Shown here: positions 8,268-16,703 of the stretch, one piece after another
How the letters are laid out: each line of letters starts with the position of its first letter
How positions within the stretch are numbered: the stretch's first letter is position 1
Source: Flavobacteriales bacterium
GTDB taxonomy: Bacteria; Bacteroidota; Bacteroidia; Flavobacteriales_D; Crocinitomicaceae
DNA: 41,462 nucleotides
Reading direction: 5' to 3'
NCBI GenBank assembly: GCA_015665275.1
Contig: JADFAL010000012.1
Span: 1-41,462, forward strand
The notes under the pieces: generated by a model
The model's database searches: none
Told to the model about the DNA's origin: nothing
Seen by the model: only the letters and a program-made list of their open reading frames with translations
Made by a program: the position numbers and the translations under genes

Positions 8268-8849
8268 TCAATTCATACAATCGCATGGCTCCTCGAAAAC
8301 CCATTTTACACGAGGTAATTTCTCATACCAGTCTTCTTGGAATTTCGGTGAGAATTTGATGCCGCTGAGATCTACCTTTTTGAGTTGTGGCAGATCTACC
8401 AGTGCTTCCGGTAAGGTTCGGATTGGATTGTCCCAAAGATCAATGTAAGTAATGGCAGCTGCACCAGAAATACATTCTGGAAGGGTTTTAAGACTGTTTC
8501 GGTTCAGGATGAGTTTTTCCAAAGACCCTAGAGTACAAATCTCCTCAGGCAATTCTTTGAATCGATTTTGAGAAAGGTCGATGTAAATCAAATCCTTCAT
8601 TTCGGAGACGAAGTCCGGCAAACTACTCAACTTGTTCTTGCTTACAATGAGGTACTGAAGATTTGGGAACTGTGCTAATTCCGCAGGCAGCGAATCCAAT
8701 TTCATTTTATGAAAACTCAACGCAACAACTTCATCACGATCGAGGGTATCAGATACCTCGCTCCAATGATATACTTTAACTGAATCCGGAACTTTTGCGA
8801 AAGTCGAACTAGTGAGAAGTAGCAAAGAAATGGCGAATAGCACTTTCAT
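8268..8849 (-). CDS. Secreted leucine-rich-repeat protein
   Basis: A 193-residue protein with a signal peptide (MKVLFAISLLLLTSSTFA). It then has about five LRR units of the form LxxLPxxLxxLxxLxxLxLxxN (for example LPAELAQFPNLQYLIVSKN, LPEEICTLGSLEKLILNRN, LPECISGAAAITYIDLWDN). It ends with a CDC motif three residues from the C-terminus. It is probably periplasmic or surface-exposed and acts by protein-protein binding; no partner is evident. Its start lies inside the ribF 3' end (41-bp overlap, different frame), so translation is probably coupled. Confidence 0.85.
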   Translation of the reverse strand: MKVLFAISLLLLTSSTFAKVPDSVKVYHWSEVSDTLDRDEVVALSFHKMKLDSLPAELAQFPNLQYLIVSKNKLSSLPDFVSEMKDLIYIDLSQNRFKELPEEICTLGSLEKLILNRNSLKTLPECISGAAAITYIDLWDNPIRTLPEALVDLPQLKKVDLSGIKFSPKFQEDWYEKLPRVKWVFEEPCDCMN

Positions 8850-9750
8850 CTTTAGATAATTGCTCTTTTAAATCGTAAACGGAATCGAACTTCTGTTCGT
8901 CTCTAAAACGTGACAATAATTGTACCGTAACGTATTGGTCGTAAATATCTGCCTCAAAATCGAACAAGTGCACTTCTACGCTCAATTGTTGCGAATCAGA
9001 CAGCGTTGGCTTTGTTCCGATGTTCATCATTCCTTCCATAATGATTCCGTCACCCATGACAATATTTACAGCGTAAACACCTGTTTTAGGAAGCAACTTA
9101 ATGTCGCTCTCTACATCAATGTTAGCCGTTGGAAAACCGATCTGCCGCCCCATCGCCTGTCCACCAACAACGCGACCATGTAATTCGAAGGGTTCTCCTA
9201 GAAAATGTTGTGCTTTTTCCAGTTCTCCCGCCATGATAGCATTTCGAACTTTGGTAGAACTCACATTCACATCATTGATTTCTTTCGCCGGAATTTCAAT
9301 CACTTCAAATCCATAGGTATCGCATACATCTCTCAAAAACTCGATTGACCCTTCTCGATTCTTTCCAAATTGATGATCGTATCCAATCACCAACTTTTTC
9401 ACATGCAATTGATTCACCAAATAATCACGAACAAATTCCAATGCCGTCAATCGGGAAAACTCTTTAGTAAAAGGATGAACAATAATATTCTGAAGCCCAA
9501 ACCGACGCAATTTGTCAATTTTCTCGACCTGCGTTTGAAGTAACTTGAGTCCATGAGAATCAGGATACAGCACCATTCTCGGATGCGGATAAAACGTAAA
9601 CAATACCGATTCTCCTCCTACTTTCTCTGCTTCTTCATTCAGGCGATTGATAATTTTCTGATGTCCGAGGTGCACACCATCAAATGTTCCTATAGTTAAT
9701 ACGGGATTGGGAATTTCTTCGAGCGTTTCGAATCCTTGAAATATCTTCAT
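8809..9750 (-). CDS. ribF: Bifunctional riboflavin kinase / FAD synthetase
   Basis: At 313 residues this is the usual RibF length. It phosphorylates riboflavin to FMN and adenylylates FMN to FAD. The N-terminal nucleotidyltransferase carries GTFDGVHLGH (residues 21-30). The C-terminal flavokinase domain carries GRVVGGQAMGRQIGFPTANI and the later PTLS and EVHLFDFEADIYDQ segments. It sits between a small lipoprotein gene 34 bp upstream and the LRR gene, which it overlaps. All are on the minus strand and probably share one transcript. Confidence 0.96.
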   Translation of the reverse strand: MKIFQGFETLEEIPNPVLTIGTFDGVHLGHQKIINRLNEEAEKVGGESVLFTFYPHPRMVLYPDSHGLKLLQTQVEKIDKLRRFGLQNIIVHPFTKEFSRLTALEFVRDYLVNQLHVKKLVIGYDHQFGKNREGSIEFLRDVCDTYGFEVIEIPAKEINDVNVSSTKVRNAIMAGELEKAQHFLGEPFELHGRVVGGQAMGRQIGFPTANIDVESDIKLLPKTGVYAVNIVMGDGIIMEGMMNIGTKPTLSDSQQLSVEVHLFDFEADIYDQYVTVQLLSRFRDEQKFDSVYDLKEQLSKDESAIRHFFATSH

Positions 9751-9784
9751 TCACACGGTTTCTAAAACAAAGGTATTGAATCCG

Positions 9785-10018
9785 TTATTTAGGAGCACAC
9801 TCGGAGAGCCGTTTTTTTATGTCATCTGCTGCGTCCGGGTCAAAGGCGTATTTATCAGATATCCTTTCCATCATCGCTTCACATCTATCGCGATCTGATT
9901 CGCTTTCAGCAGCTTTAATGCATTCGCACACGTCACCAACGTCTTCATCTATCGAGGGTTGATTACACGCCGCTGACACACTCAAAATCAAGGCGCAAAA
10001 AGAAATTAGTTTAATCAT
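9785..10018 (-). CDS. Small cysteine-containing lipoprotein, function unknown
   Basis: About 77 residues from the ATG at 10018; an ATG two codons earlier at 10024 is also possible. A short hydrophobic run ends in SVSAAC, a good lipobox. The mature part is acidic and has cysteines in VCECIK, DRCEAMM and SECAPK, a helical CxC...C...C pattern that could form disulfides in the periplasm. It is divergent from sufA, with 120 bp between them, and upstream of ribF. I do not recognise a named family. Confidence 0.7.
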   Translation of the reverse strand: MIKLISFCALILSVSAACNQPSIDEDVGDVCECIKAAESESDRDRCEAMMERISDKYAFDPDAADDIKKRLSECAPK

Positions 10019-10041
10019 TCTCATTTATAACAATTCTTTGC

Positions 10042-10072
10042 TTGCAACAATACCACAAAATAGGTATTTTTG
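10042..10072 (+). promoter_or_regulatory. Predicted promoter of the suf operon
   Basis: TATTTTTG at 10065-10072 matches TAnnTTTG exactly, and a TTG lies 20 bases upstream (10042-10044) at -33 spacing. This would give a 5' leader of about 60 nt before the sufA ATG at 10139. It rests on consensus match and spacing only. Confidence 0.5.
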
Positions 10073-10086
10073 TTCTGATATTTGTC

Positions 10087-10111
10087 TTTATTTATATTCA
10101 GTCTAAATAAA
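10087..10111. promoter_or_regulatory. Perfect 8-9-8 inverted repeat in the sufA leader (possible operator)
   Basis: TTTATTTA (10087-10094) and TAAATAAA (10104-10111) are exact inverted copies around nine bases. The repeat lies just downstream of the predicted suf transcription start, where a repressor would block transcription. It is pure A/T, so chance is a real alternative. Confidence 0.35.
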
Positions 10112-10138
10112 AACACTGGAGAATTAAATTAGAATAGT

Positions 10139-10462
10139 ATGATAAAAGTGACAGATGCTGCGAAGAAACAAGCTGCTCGACTCATGGAGGACGACGGCAA
10201 AGCAGGGTTCTTCATTCGTGTCGGAGTTGAAGGCGGAGGCTGTTCAGGTCTTATGTACCAATTGGATTTCGATAATGAAGAGAAAGAGGAGGATAAGGCA
10301 TTTGAAGACAACGGAGTAAAAGTTGTTGTAGACAAGAAGAGTTTTCTCTACCTCGTAGGCACAACATTGGATTTTTCTGGCGGATTGAACGGTAAAGGGT
10401 TCGTTTTCGTGAATCCAAATGCAGACCGAACATGCGGTTGTGGTGAATCATTTTCAATCTGA
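10139..10462 (+). CDS. sufA: SufA/IscA A-type iron-sulfur carrier
   Basis: A 107-residue HesB/IscA fold protein. The three cluster-ligand cysteines are present: Cys35 in GGGCSGLMY, and Cys99 and Cys101 in RTCGCGESF. It receives clusters built on the SufBCD scaffold and passes them to target proteins. It is the first gene of sufABCD, 12 bp ahead of sufB. The start is fixed by the usual MIKVTDAA N-terminus. Confidence 0.95.
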   Translation: MIKVTDAAKKQAARLMEDDGKAGFFIRVGVEGGGCSGLMYQLDFDNEEKEEDKAFEDNGVKVVVDKKSFLYLVGTTLDFSGGLNGKGFVFVNPNADRTCGCGESFSI

Positions 10463-10474
10463 TTACGAGAAATT

Positions 10475-11923
10475 ATGGCAACATATACAGAAGACGATTT
10501 AGCAAAGGATTTAGAGGGCAAAGAGTACGAATTCGGGTTCACTACGGACATTGAATCGGATAAAGCTCCCAAAGGATTGAACGAGGACATCATTCGTTTT
10601 ATTTCTGCAAAGAAAGAAGAACCAGAATGGATGTTGGAATTCCGCTTGGATGCATACCGCACTTGGTTAGAAATGACAGAACCAGAGTGGGCGCATGTAA
10701 GATATGACAAACCTGATTTTCAGGACATCACCTACTACGCAGCTCCGAAGCAATCCAAAAAGTACGAGAGTTGGGACGATGTAGATCCTGAAATGAAGGA
10801 GACCATGAGCAAATTGGGGATCTCTATGGAAGAGCAGAAACGCTTGACAGGAGTTGCCGTTGACTTTGTAATGGATTCTGTTTCAGTAGCCACCTCTTTC
10901 AAAGCCAAATTGAAAGAACTAGGAATTATTTTCTGTTCGTTCTCAGAAGCGGTTCAGGAATACCCGGAATTGGTGCAAAAATACATGGGAACTGTAGTCC
11001 CAAAACAAGATAACTTCTATGCTGCTTTGAACTCAGCAGTTTTCACTGATGGTTCTTTCTGTTACATTCCGAAAGGTGTGCGCTGTCCGATGGAGTTGAG
11101 CACGTACTTCCGAATCAACGAATCTGGAACGGGTCAGTTTGAGCGCACCTTGGTTGTTGCCGATAAAGGTTCTTACGTTTCCTATTTGGAAGGTTGTACA
11201 GCACCGCAACGAGATGAAAACCAATTGCACGCAGCGGTGGTTGAATTAATTGCATTGGACGATGCTGAAATCAAGTACTCAACAGTTCAAAACTGGTTCC
11301 CTGGAGATAAAGAAGGAAAGGGTGGTGTTTTCAACTTCGTAACAAAACGAGGTATGTGTCATACCAATTCTAAAATCTCATGGACTCAGGTAGAAACAGG
11401 ATCTGCCGTAACATGGAAATACCCTTCTTGCGTATTGAAAGGTGATAATTCTATCGGAGAATTCTATTCCGTAGCAGTAACGAACAACTTCCAGCAAGCG
11501 GATACGGGAACCAAGATGATCCACATTGGGAAGAACACGAAAAGCACCATTATTTCGAAAGGTATTTCTGCTGGACAATCACAGAACTCTTACCGAGGAT
11601 TGGTACAAATTCACAAGAATGCTGAGAACGCAAGAAACTTCTCTCAGTGTGACTCCTTGTTGATGACGGATCGTTGTGGAGCACATACCTTCCCGTACAT
11701 CGAGTGCAAAAACAGTACGGCTAAAATTGAACACGAAGCAACGACATCAAAAATTGGAGAAGATCAAATCTTCTATTGTTTGCAGCGTGGAATTGATGAA
11801 GAAAAAGCAATCAGTTTGATTGTCAATGGATATGCAAAAGAAGTATTGAACCAGCTTCCGATGGAATTCGCGGTGGAAGCACAGAAATTGTTAACGATTA
11901 GCCTTGAAGGCTCAGTAGGATAA
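10475..11923 (+). CDS. sufB: Fe-S cluster assembly protein SufB
   Basis: A 482-residue scaffold subunit, normal for SufB. With SufC and SufD it forms the SufBC2D complex on which iron and sulfide are assembled. Recognisable segments are [16 protein letters not shown] near residue 50, the [10 protein letters not shown] motif with its conserved Cys, and a C-terminal EHEATTSKI segment typical of the SufB/D beta-helix. The next gene, sufC, begins 109 bp away across a TAGAC-rich stretch, an unusually long gap for this operon. Confidence 0.97.
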   Translation: MATYTEDDLAKDLEGKEYEFGFTTDIESDKAPKGLNEDIIRFISAKKEEPEWMLEFRLDAYRTWLEMTEPEWAHVRYDKPDFQDITYYAAPKQSKKYESWDDVDPEMKETMSKLGISMEEQKRLTGVAVDFVMDSVSVATSFKAKLKELGIIFCSFSEAVQEYPELVQKYMGTVVPKQDNFYAALNSAVFTDGSFCYIPKGVRCPMELSTYFRINESGTGQFERTLVVADKGSYVSYLEGCTAPQRDENQLHAAVVELIALDDAEIKYSTVQNWFPGDKEGKGGVFNFVTKRGMCHTNSKISWTQVETGSAVTWKYPSCVLKGDNSIGEFYSVAVTNNFQQADTGTKMIHIGKNTKSTIISKGISAGQSQNSYRGLVQIHKNAENARNFSQCDSLLMTDRCGAHTFPYIECKNSTAKIEHEATTSKIGEDQIFYCLQRGIDEEKAISLIVNGYAKEVLNQLPMEFAVEAQKLLTISLEGSVG

Positions 11924-11926
11924 TAA

Positions 11927-12020
11927 GACGCTAGACAGTGAGACGCTAGAAACTAGACTTAATGAAGGAAATCAAAACAGTCTAGTGTCTAAATCTAGCA
12001 GCGAAGCGAGTCTAGCATCT
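11927..12020. repeat. TAGAC/CTAGA-rich block inside the suf operon (sufB-sufC gap)
   Basis: This non-coding spacer contains aGACGCTAGACa, gaGACGCTAGAAa, aCTAGACTt, aGTCTAGTGTCTAAa, TCTAGCA and aGTCTAGCATCTAAa. It also has a GCGAAGCGAG word, the inverse of CGCTTCGC in the 8.2-kb block. ACTAGACT (11952-11959) and AGTCTAGT (11979-11986) are perfect inverted copies and could fold in the mRNA. A frame running from 11985 into sufC is an artefact of this repeat text. Confidence 0.6.
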
Positions 12021-12032
12021 AAACAGAAAGAT

Positions 12033-12788
12033 ATGATTACAATAAAGAATTTACACGCAAACATCGAAGACAAAGCCATTTTGAAAGGGTTGAATCTCGA
12101 AGTGAAGGCAGGAGAAGTACACGCCATTATGGGACCAAACGGTGCTGGTAAAAGTACGTTGGCGTCTATTCTTGCAGGAAAAGAAGATTACGAGATCACG
12201 GAAGGAAGCGTGAGTTTCGATGGAGAAGATTTGTTGGAGATGGAAACAGAAGATCGTGCCCGTGAAGGCTTGTTCCTGGCGTTCCAATATCCAGTAGAGA
12301 TTCCAGGAGTTTCGAACATCAACTTCCTACGAACAGCGATCAACGAGAAGCGCGAACATTTGGGAGAAGATCCTATTTCAGCGAAAGACTTCATGGCTTT
12401 GGTACGTGAAAAATCAAAGTTGGTAGAACTGGATGCGAAATTGGCTTCACGAAGTGTGAACGAAGGATTTTCCGGAGGTGAGAAAAAACGTAACGAAATT
12501 TTCCAAATGGCGATGTTGGAGCCGAAATTGGCCATCCTTGATGAGACGGATTCCGGATTGGATATCGATGCATTGCGCATTGTTGCAAATGGAGTAAATA
12601 CATTGAAAAGCGATAACAACGCGACAATTGTGATTACACACTATCAGCGCTTGTTGGATTACATCGTTCCAGATTTTGTGCACGTTTTGTACGATGGACG
12701 CATTGTAAAATCAGGTCCAAAAGAATTAGCATTGGAACTAGAGGAGAAAGGATACGACTGGATCAAGGAAGAACTGGTTGAAGCGTAG
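12033..12788 (+). CDS. sufC: Fe-S assembly ATPase SufC
   Basis: A 251-residue ABC-type ATPase that drives conformational change of the SufBCD scaffold. Walker A is GPNGAGKST (residues 34-42), the signature is FSGGEKKR, and Walker B is LAILDETDSGLD, the form specific to SufC. I choose the ATG at 12033 because MITIKNLHA is the normal N-terminus. An upstream ATG at 11985 would add 16 serine/alanine/lysine-rich residues encoded by the TAGAC repeat block. sufD follows after 21 bp. Confidence 0.96.
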   Translation: MITIKNLHANIEDKAILKGLNLEVKAGEVHAIMGPNGAGKSTLASILAGKEDYEITEGSVSFDGEDLLEMETEDRAREGLFLAFQYPVEIPGVSNINFLRTAINEKREHLGEDPISAKDFMALVREKSKLVELDAKLASRSVNEGFSGGEKKRNEIFQMAMLEPKLAILDETDSGLDIDALRIVANGVNTLKSDNNATIVITHYQRLLDYIVPDFVHVLYDGRIVKSGPKELALELEEKGYDWIKEELVEA

Positions 12789-12809
12789 CAATTGAAAATT
12801 CATTCAGAC

Positions 12810-14066
12810 ATGAATAACAATTTGAAATTTATCACAGGACTGACGCCGACAAAATTATCGGTGAATACAGCCGCGCAAAAGAACGCGTCTCACGTCCTCG
12901 ATACCACAGAATTACCAACAACACGTACCGAGGCTTGGAAATATACTCGCGTAGCGAAGATTGGTAAAATTGACTTTAAGAATGAAGCCTCAACGGTAAC
13001 GTCTATCGATGACAAGAAAGTCATTGATTCGCCGCATACTTTGGTTTTCGTTAACGGTCGTTTTTCTAAAGAACTCTCTGCGGATACATTCCCAGCAGGA
13101 GTCTCAGTAAAGCCACTTTCCACATTGGACGGAATTTCTACACAAGAAGAATTCGAGGGTGACATTTTTGGTGCTTTGAACCTTGCATACCTGAATGATG
13201 GATTGCACATTACCATTGAGAAAAAGGCAGTCGTTGAGGAACCGATTCAAGTGATTCACATTTTGAAAGGAGAGGCACAGTTGTCTAACTTCAAAGTACA
13301 AATAGATGCGGAAGATTTTTCGAAAGCAACAGTAGTTCAAGGATTCTTTTCAGATGATGCAAGCAACAGCTTCGTAAATTATACTTCAGACATTCAGGTG
13401 GGAGTCAATACGCACTTCACCATCGAAAAAATCCAAGATGAAGAGGCTGGAAATTTCCATATTGGAACAGATTCGGTATCCCAAGGGAAAGATTCAACCT
13501 TTACGATCAATACTATCACTTTGAACGGTTCATTGGTTCGAAACAACTTGAACATCGATGTTATCGGCGAGAATTGTACAACGAACCTCAACTGCGGGTA
13601 CTTATTGAAAGAAAAGCAACATGTTGACAACCATACGGTAGTAGATCACAGAGTACCGAATTGTAACTCGAACGAGTTGTATAAAGGTGTGATGGACGAA
13701 AACTCAACTGCGGTTTTCAACGGGAAAGTATTCGTACGACAAGATGCACAGAAGATCAATGCGTTCCAATCGAATAGAAACGTATTGCTTTCGGATAACG
13801 CAACGGTGAATTCAAAACCTGAATTAGAAATCTATGCAGACGATGTAAAATGTTCGCATGGATCTACTACGGGGCAATTGGATGACGACGCCATTTATTA
13901 TTTGCGTGCACGTGGACTATCGAAAAGTGCAGCAGTACAATTATTAGTTTCCGCATTTATCGCAGAAGTAATTGCTGAAGTAGGAAATGAAGACGTGAAA
14001 ACGTATATCTATAAAAGACTCAACGAACGCTTCGGATGGGATATCAATCCTGAAGATTTCGGTTAA
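12810..14066 (+). CDS. sufD: Fe-S cluster assembly protein SufD
   Basis: About 418 residues. SufD is the partner of SufB in the SufBC2D scaffold and is thought to help iron entry. The N-terminal PTTRTEAWKYTRV motif and the C-terminal CSHGSTTGQLDDDAIYYLRARGLSK block are diagnostic of SufD. The ATG at 12810 gives a standard start; a TTG at 12792 in the same frame is less likely. Its last 23 bp overlap the 3' end of a minus-strand gene. No sufS or sufE follows in this window. Confidence 0.95.
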   Translation: MNNNLKFITGLTPTKLSVNTAAQKNASHVLDTTELPTTRTEAWKYTRVAKIGKIDFKNEASTVTSIDDKKVIDSPHTLVFVNGRFSKELSADTFPAGVSVKPLSTLDGISTQEEFEGDIFGALNLAYLNDGLHITIEKKAVVEEPIQVIHILKGEAQLSNFKVQIDAEDFSKATVVQGFFSDDASNSFVNYTSDIQVGVNTHFTIEKIQDEEAGNFHIGTDSVSQGKDSTFTINTITLNGSLVRNNLNIDVIGENCTTNLNCGYLLKEKQHVDNHTVVDHRVPNCNSNELYKGVMDENSTAVFNGKVFVRQDAQKINAFQSNRNVLLSDNATVNSKPELEIYADDVKCSHGSTTGQLDDDAIYYLRARGLSKSAAVQLLVSAFIAEVIAEVGNEDVKTYIYKRLNERFGWDINPEDFG

Positions 14067-14592
14067 TATCTTTCAACAACAGCGCAATTTCACTCAGGAG
14101 TTGCGCTTTTTGTTCATCCTTACTTCCCGGTTGCTCCAAGTAACTTTTCAAATGCAATTGCGCCTCGAGAATATTCTCTTCCATAAACGGACCTTCTAGG
14201 TTTTCAATTATGGTTAAGCAATCTAACGTTTCCATGAAATTACCTTCAACTGCAATTTGTACGAACTCATCGAGGTAATCACTGAAATCAACTTTCGTAT
14301 TCCAAATAGTTGAAAGCAATAGTTGACGAATCGATAAATAACGCTCGTCTTCGATCACGTCCATCATTTCTGCCGTAACGCTGGAATCTTTGAAACTTGA
14401 GAATAGCTCCAAAATCTCTTTTTGATTCTTTTCCGAAACCCCGGATAATAATTTCTCGGTCAATGGCTTAATCACAGAAGGATCTCCATTCGCCTCTAAC
14501 GCTTTGATTGCCTTAGAAATCTTTTTTGTGTCATCAGTCCCCAATTCCATTAGAATCTGCTTCAACTTTGTGTCTTTCTTCTTATCCGCCAT
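14044..14592 (-). CDS. HEAT-repeat-like helical protein, function unknown
   Basis: A 182-residue, lysine- and leucine-rich, fully helical protein without signal peptide or membrane segment, so cytosolic. The pattern KISKAIKALEANGDPSVIKPLTEKLL followed by QKEILELFSSFKDSSVTAEMMDVIED resembles two or three HEAT repeats. The middle part holds the only tryptophan (STIWNTKVDF). It converges on sufD with a 23-bp overlap of the stop ends. I do not recognise a characterised homologue; a protein-binding role is a guess from the fold. Confidence 0.75.
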   Translation of the reverse strand: MADKKKDTKLKQILMELGTDDTKKISKAIKALEANGDPSVIKPLTEKLLSGVSEKNQKEILELFSSFKDSSVTAEMMDVIEDERYLSIRQLLLSTIWNTKVDFSDYLDEFVQIAVEGNFMETLDCLTIIENLEGPFMEENILEAQLHLKSYLEQPGSKDEQKAQLLSEIALLLKDINRNLQD

Positions 14593-14721
14593 CTTCGAAA
14601 ACTTTCGGCAAATTTAGACATACTCTACAAATAAGCACTGCAAAGAGTGCATAGTTTGTTGATTGTTAAACACGACTTTTATTAAACTCGGTCATTGCTT
14701 TATGCCTATTTAGAATTTACT

Positions 14722-14756
14722 TGTCCTCCCCATCATCCCCTTCCGAAGGGGGAGAC
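14722..14756. repeat. GC-rich palindromic motif in the 14593-14871 gap
   Basis: CCCCTTC-C-GAAGGGG (14737-14751) is a perfect palindrome with one central base, inside an otherwise AT-rich 279-bp spacer. An extra CTCCCC upstream could pair alternatively with GGGGGAG. The strong composition contrast suggests a dispersed intergenic repeat or a cruciform. It has no T-run and is distant from either stop. Confidence 0.35.
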
Positions 14757-14778
14757 AATTCATACCTTGCCAAGTAAT

Positions 14779-14795
14779 ATCTCAGAATTTGAGAT
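14779..14795. promoter_or_regulatory. ATCTCA-N5-TGAGAT palindrome upstream of the solute-binding-like lipoprotein
   Basis: A perfect 6-5-6 palindrome about 75 bp upstream of the ATG at 14872. Position and shape fit an operator, but no regulator is known and a short palindrome of this length can arise by chance. Confidence 0.25.
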
Positions 14796-14871
14796 TTCGA
14801 CAAGTTAAATCCAATGGAGCTTTATTTCTTATTCAACATTCTTTATTAAGCCATTTTCCTAATTTCGTAGT

Positions 14872-15789
14872 ATGCGCTGGTGCCTCTTCCCCATTCTCTT
14901 GTTATTGCTTATCGGATGTGATGTCCCGAAAGCTGCGCCTGAGAAAAATCCGACGCTTGTCATTGCAACGGATCGTTTAGCAGAAGGAGATAGTTTGCTT
15001 TTTGCGAAATTCGGCGCGCAACACAAAATAGAGATCGTACTGAAAGAAATGACAGCCGATTCGATCATGCAATTGTATCAAGAAGATCGCTATGGGTTAG
15101 GGATCGATGTGATTCTCTTGCATCATGCTTACGATATGCGTCTGGTTCGAAATAGTAAGCTTTTGGAGCCCTTGAAATCGAGTACATTTCTGGCTGAGGC
15201 GATGTTAACGGAATCAAAGTTGTTTATCACTTGTGGAATTGACCCATTTGTTTGCCTATCGAAGAAAAACGTTCGCATCAATATTTACGACGACCTGAAT
15301 GCACAGCCTTTATTTATGAACCTTAAGCACAAATCAAAAACACATTTTTTTGCACCGTATGAAGAACGCTTGCATCGGGCAAAAACTTTTGAGAGACTAA
15401 AGAAATTAGATGAAAACACGGTTCCCATGAAGGCTTGGTTCAGAGATTCATCCAATGCCATTTTGACGACATATTCGGATTACAAAGCGCTGGAGCCAGA
15501 AGATTCCCTTTGGACCAATTTTACCGAATTACAATTTCCCAACAGCTCCACCTCAGGAGTATTTTATGACGTGCTTACGGCCGGAGTTATTCAACAAAGC
15601 TCTCACTTTAAAACGGCTACGAATCTATTGGAATGGTTGACCACCCCGGAAATCAACAAAAAACTAACTGCCAATCGTGGGTACGAACCCATTCGATCAG
15701 CTGGAAATTATCGACGTTTCGCAACACCTGCTGATCTATTGATGCAGTACCATACCATGATCGAACGAATGCTTAAAGAAATCGAGTAA
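14872..15789 (+). CDS. Lipoprotein resembling a type 2 periplasmic solute-binding protein
   Basis: A 305-residue protein. MRWCLFPILLLLLIGC gives a clear lipobox (LLIGC). The mature part begins PTLVIATDRLAEGDSLLFAKFGAQHKIEIVLKEM, which looks like the first lobe of an extracellular solute-binding protein. Later parts include DVILLHHAYDMRLVRNSKLLEPL and a final EWLTTPEINKKLTANRGYEPI, like the C-terminal helix of iron(III)/phosphonate-type binding proteins. No permease or ATPase gene is next to it. The ligand is unknown. The fold call is moderately confident. Confidence 0.65.
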   Translation: MRWCLFPILLLLLIGCDVPKAAPEKNPTLVIATDRLAEGDSLLFAKFGAQHKIEIVLKEMTADSIMQLYQEDRYGLGIDVILLHHAYDMRLVRNSKLLEPLKSSTFLAEAMLTESKLFITCGIDPFVCLSKKNVRINIYDDLNAQPLFMNLKHKSKTHFFAPYEERLHRAKTFERLKKLDENTVPMKAWFRDSSNAILTTYSDYKALEPEDSLWTNFTELQFPNSSTSGVFYDVLTAGVIQQSSHFKTATNLLEWLTTPEINKKLTANRGYEPIRSAGNYRRFATPADLLMQYHTMIERMLKEIE

Positions 15790-15842
15790 CTGCCAACATG
15801 ACAGCAATTTTTGTTGGGCATGGTACTTGACGAATAGTCTGC

Positions 15843-16703
15843 GTGAAATCGAACAGACATCCATTTGGATCCACCACAGAATCAATCCTATACCCAGCTT
15901 TGTTGTTGGTAGTTATGTGGCTTGCGCATTGGGCAGATCATTTGTTTCCACTGATGAAATTTTATCAATACGGCGTTCAACCGGGAGAAGTAACATCCCT
16001 TTCCGGTGTATTATTTATGCCCTTCATTCATTCCAAAGATGGATTTGAGCACATTTTAAATAATTCGATCCCTATTGCAATTCTCTTGGGAGCACTCATT
16101 TATTATTACCGTCAGGTAGCCTTGCGCGTATTTCTCATTTCATGGGCAGCGACAGGCCTTGGACTTTGGCTGTTTGCAACAAATACAAACAGTTATCACA
16201 TTGGAATGAGTGGTGTCATTTATGCACTTGCCGGATTCCTTTTCATTTCTGGTGTTTTGCGTAAATACCTTCCATTACAGGCAATTTCGCTATTCGTAGC
16301 CTTTGTTTATGGATCGATGATATGGGGAATTTTCCCAACAGAATCTCATGTTTCATGGGAAGGTCATTTGTCTGGCTTACTTGCCGGAGTTGCACTCGCT
16401 TTCCTTTTTAGAAAAATGGGACCACAAGCACCGAAATACCAGTACGAAATTGAAAAAGAACTGGGCATTGAACCACCCGATTTGGAAGGAGAATGGCGTG
16501 AGCGCCTGCGTTTAGAGAAAGAGCGTCAAGAAGCTATTCAAGAGTTGAAACAACAGCATGCAGAACAACGGAAAGCACAACAGGAAGGCAGACAGCAAAG
16601 GCATCCGGAAGAATCACCAGATCCGATTCGTGTGATTTACACGTATATCCCAAAGAAACCTCCCGTACCGCCTACACCTCCGGACGATACAGACGATCAA
16701 TAG
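15843..16703 (+). CDS. Rhomboid-family intramembrane serine protease with long charged tail
   Basis: A 286-residue membrane protein with about six helices in residues 15-190. The catalytic Ser is in HIGMSGVIYALAG (Ser123) and the catalytic His in SWEGHLSGLLAG (His175). An HILNN segment (His70, Asn73/74) matches the conserved His/Asn of the oxyanion helix. It would cleave membrane proteins within or near their transmembrane segment. After the membrane domain there is a ~95-residue cytosolic tail, rich in Glu/Gln/Arg (about 207-250) and then proline (KKPPVPPTPPDDTDDQ). The stop end overlaps the convergent sixA-like gene by 32 bp. Confidence 0.88.
   Translation: MKSNRHPFGSTTESILYPALLLVVMWLAHWADHLFPLMKFYQYGVQPGEVTSLSGVLFMPFIHSKDGFEHILNNSIPIAILLGALIYYYRQVALRVFLISWAATGLGLWLFATNTNSYHIGMSGVIYALAGFLFISGVLRKYLPLQAISLFVAFVYGSMIWGIFPTESHVSWEGHLSGLLAGVALAFLFRKMGPQAPKYQYEIEKELGIEPPDLEGEWRERLRLEKERQEAIQELKQQHAEQRKAQQEGRQQRHPEESPDPIRVIYTYIPKKPPVPPTPPDDTDDQ

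Noticed and set aside
11985-12032. Upstream extension of SufC (16 residues)
   Set aside because: It is encoded by the TAGAC repeat text and absent from the standard SufC N-terminus; the ATG at 12033 fits.
12188-12619. Long minus-strand frame opposite sufC
   Set aside because: Antisense shadow of a strongly conserved gene; no protein-like motif or start context.
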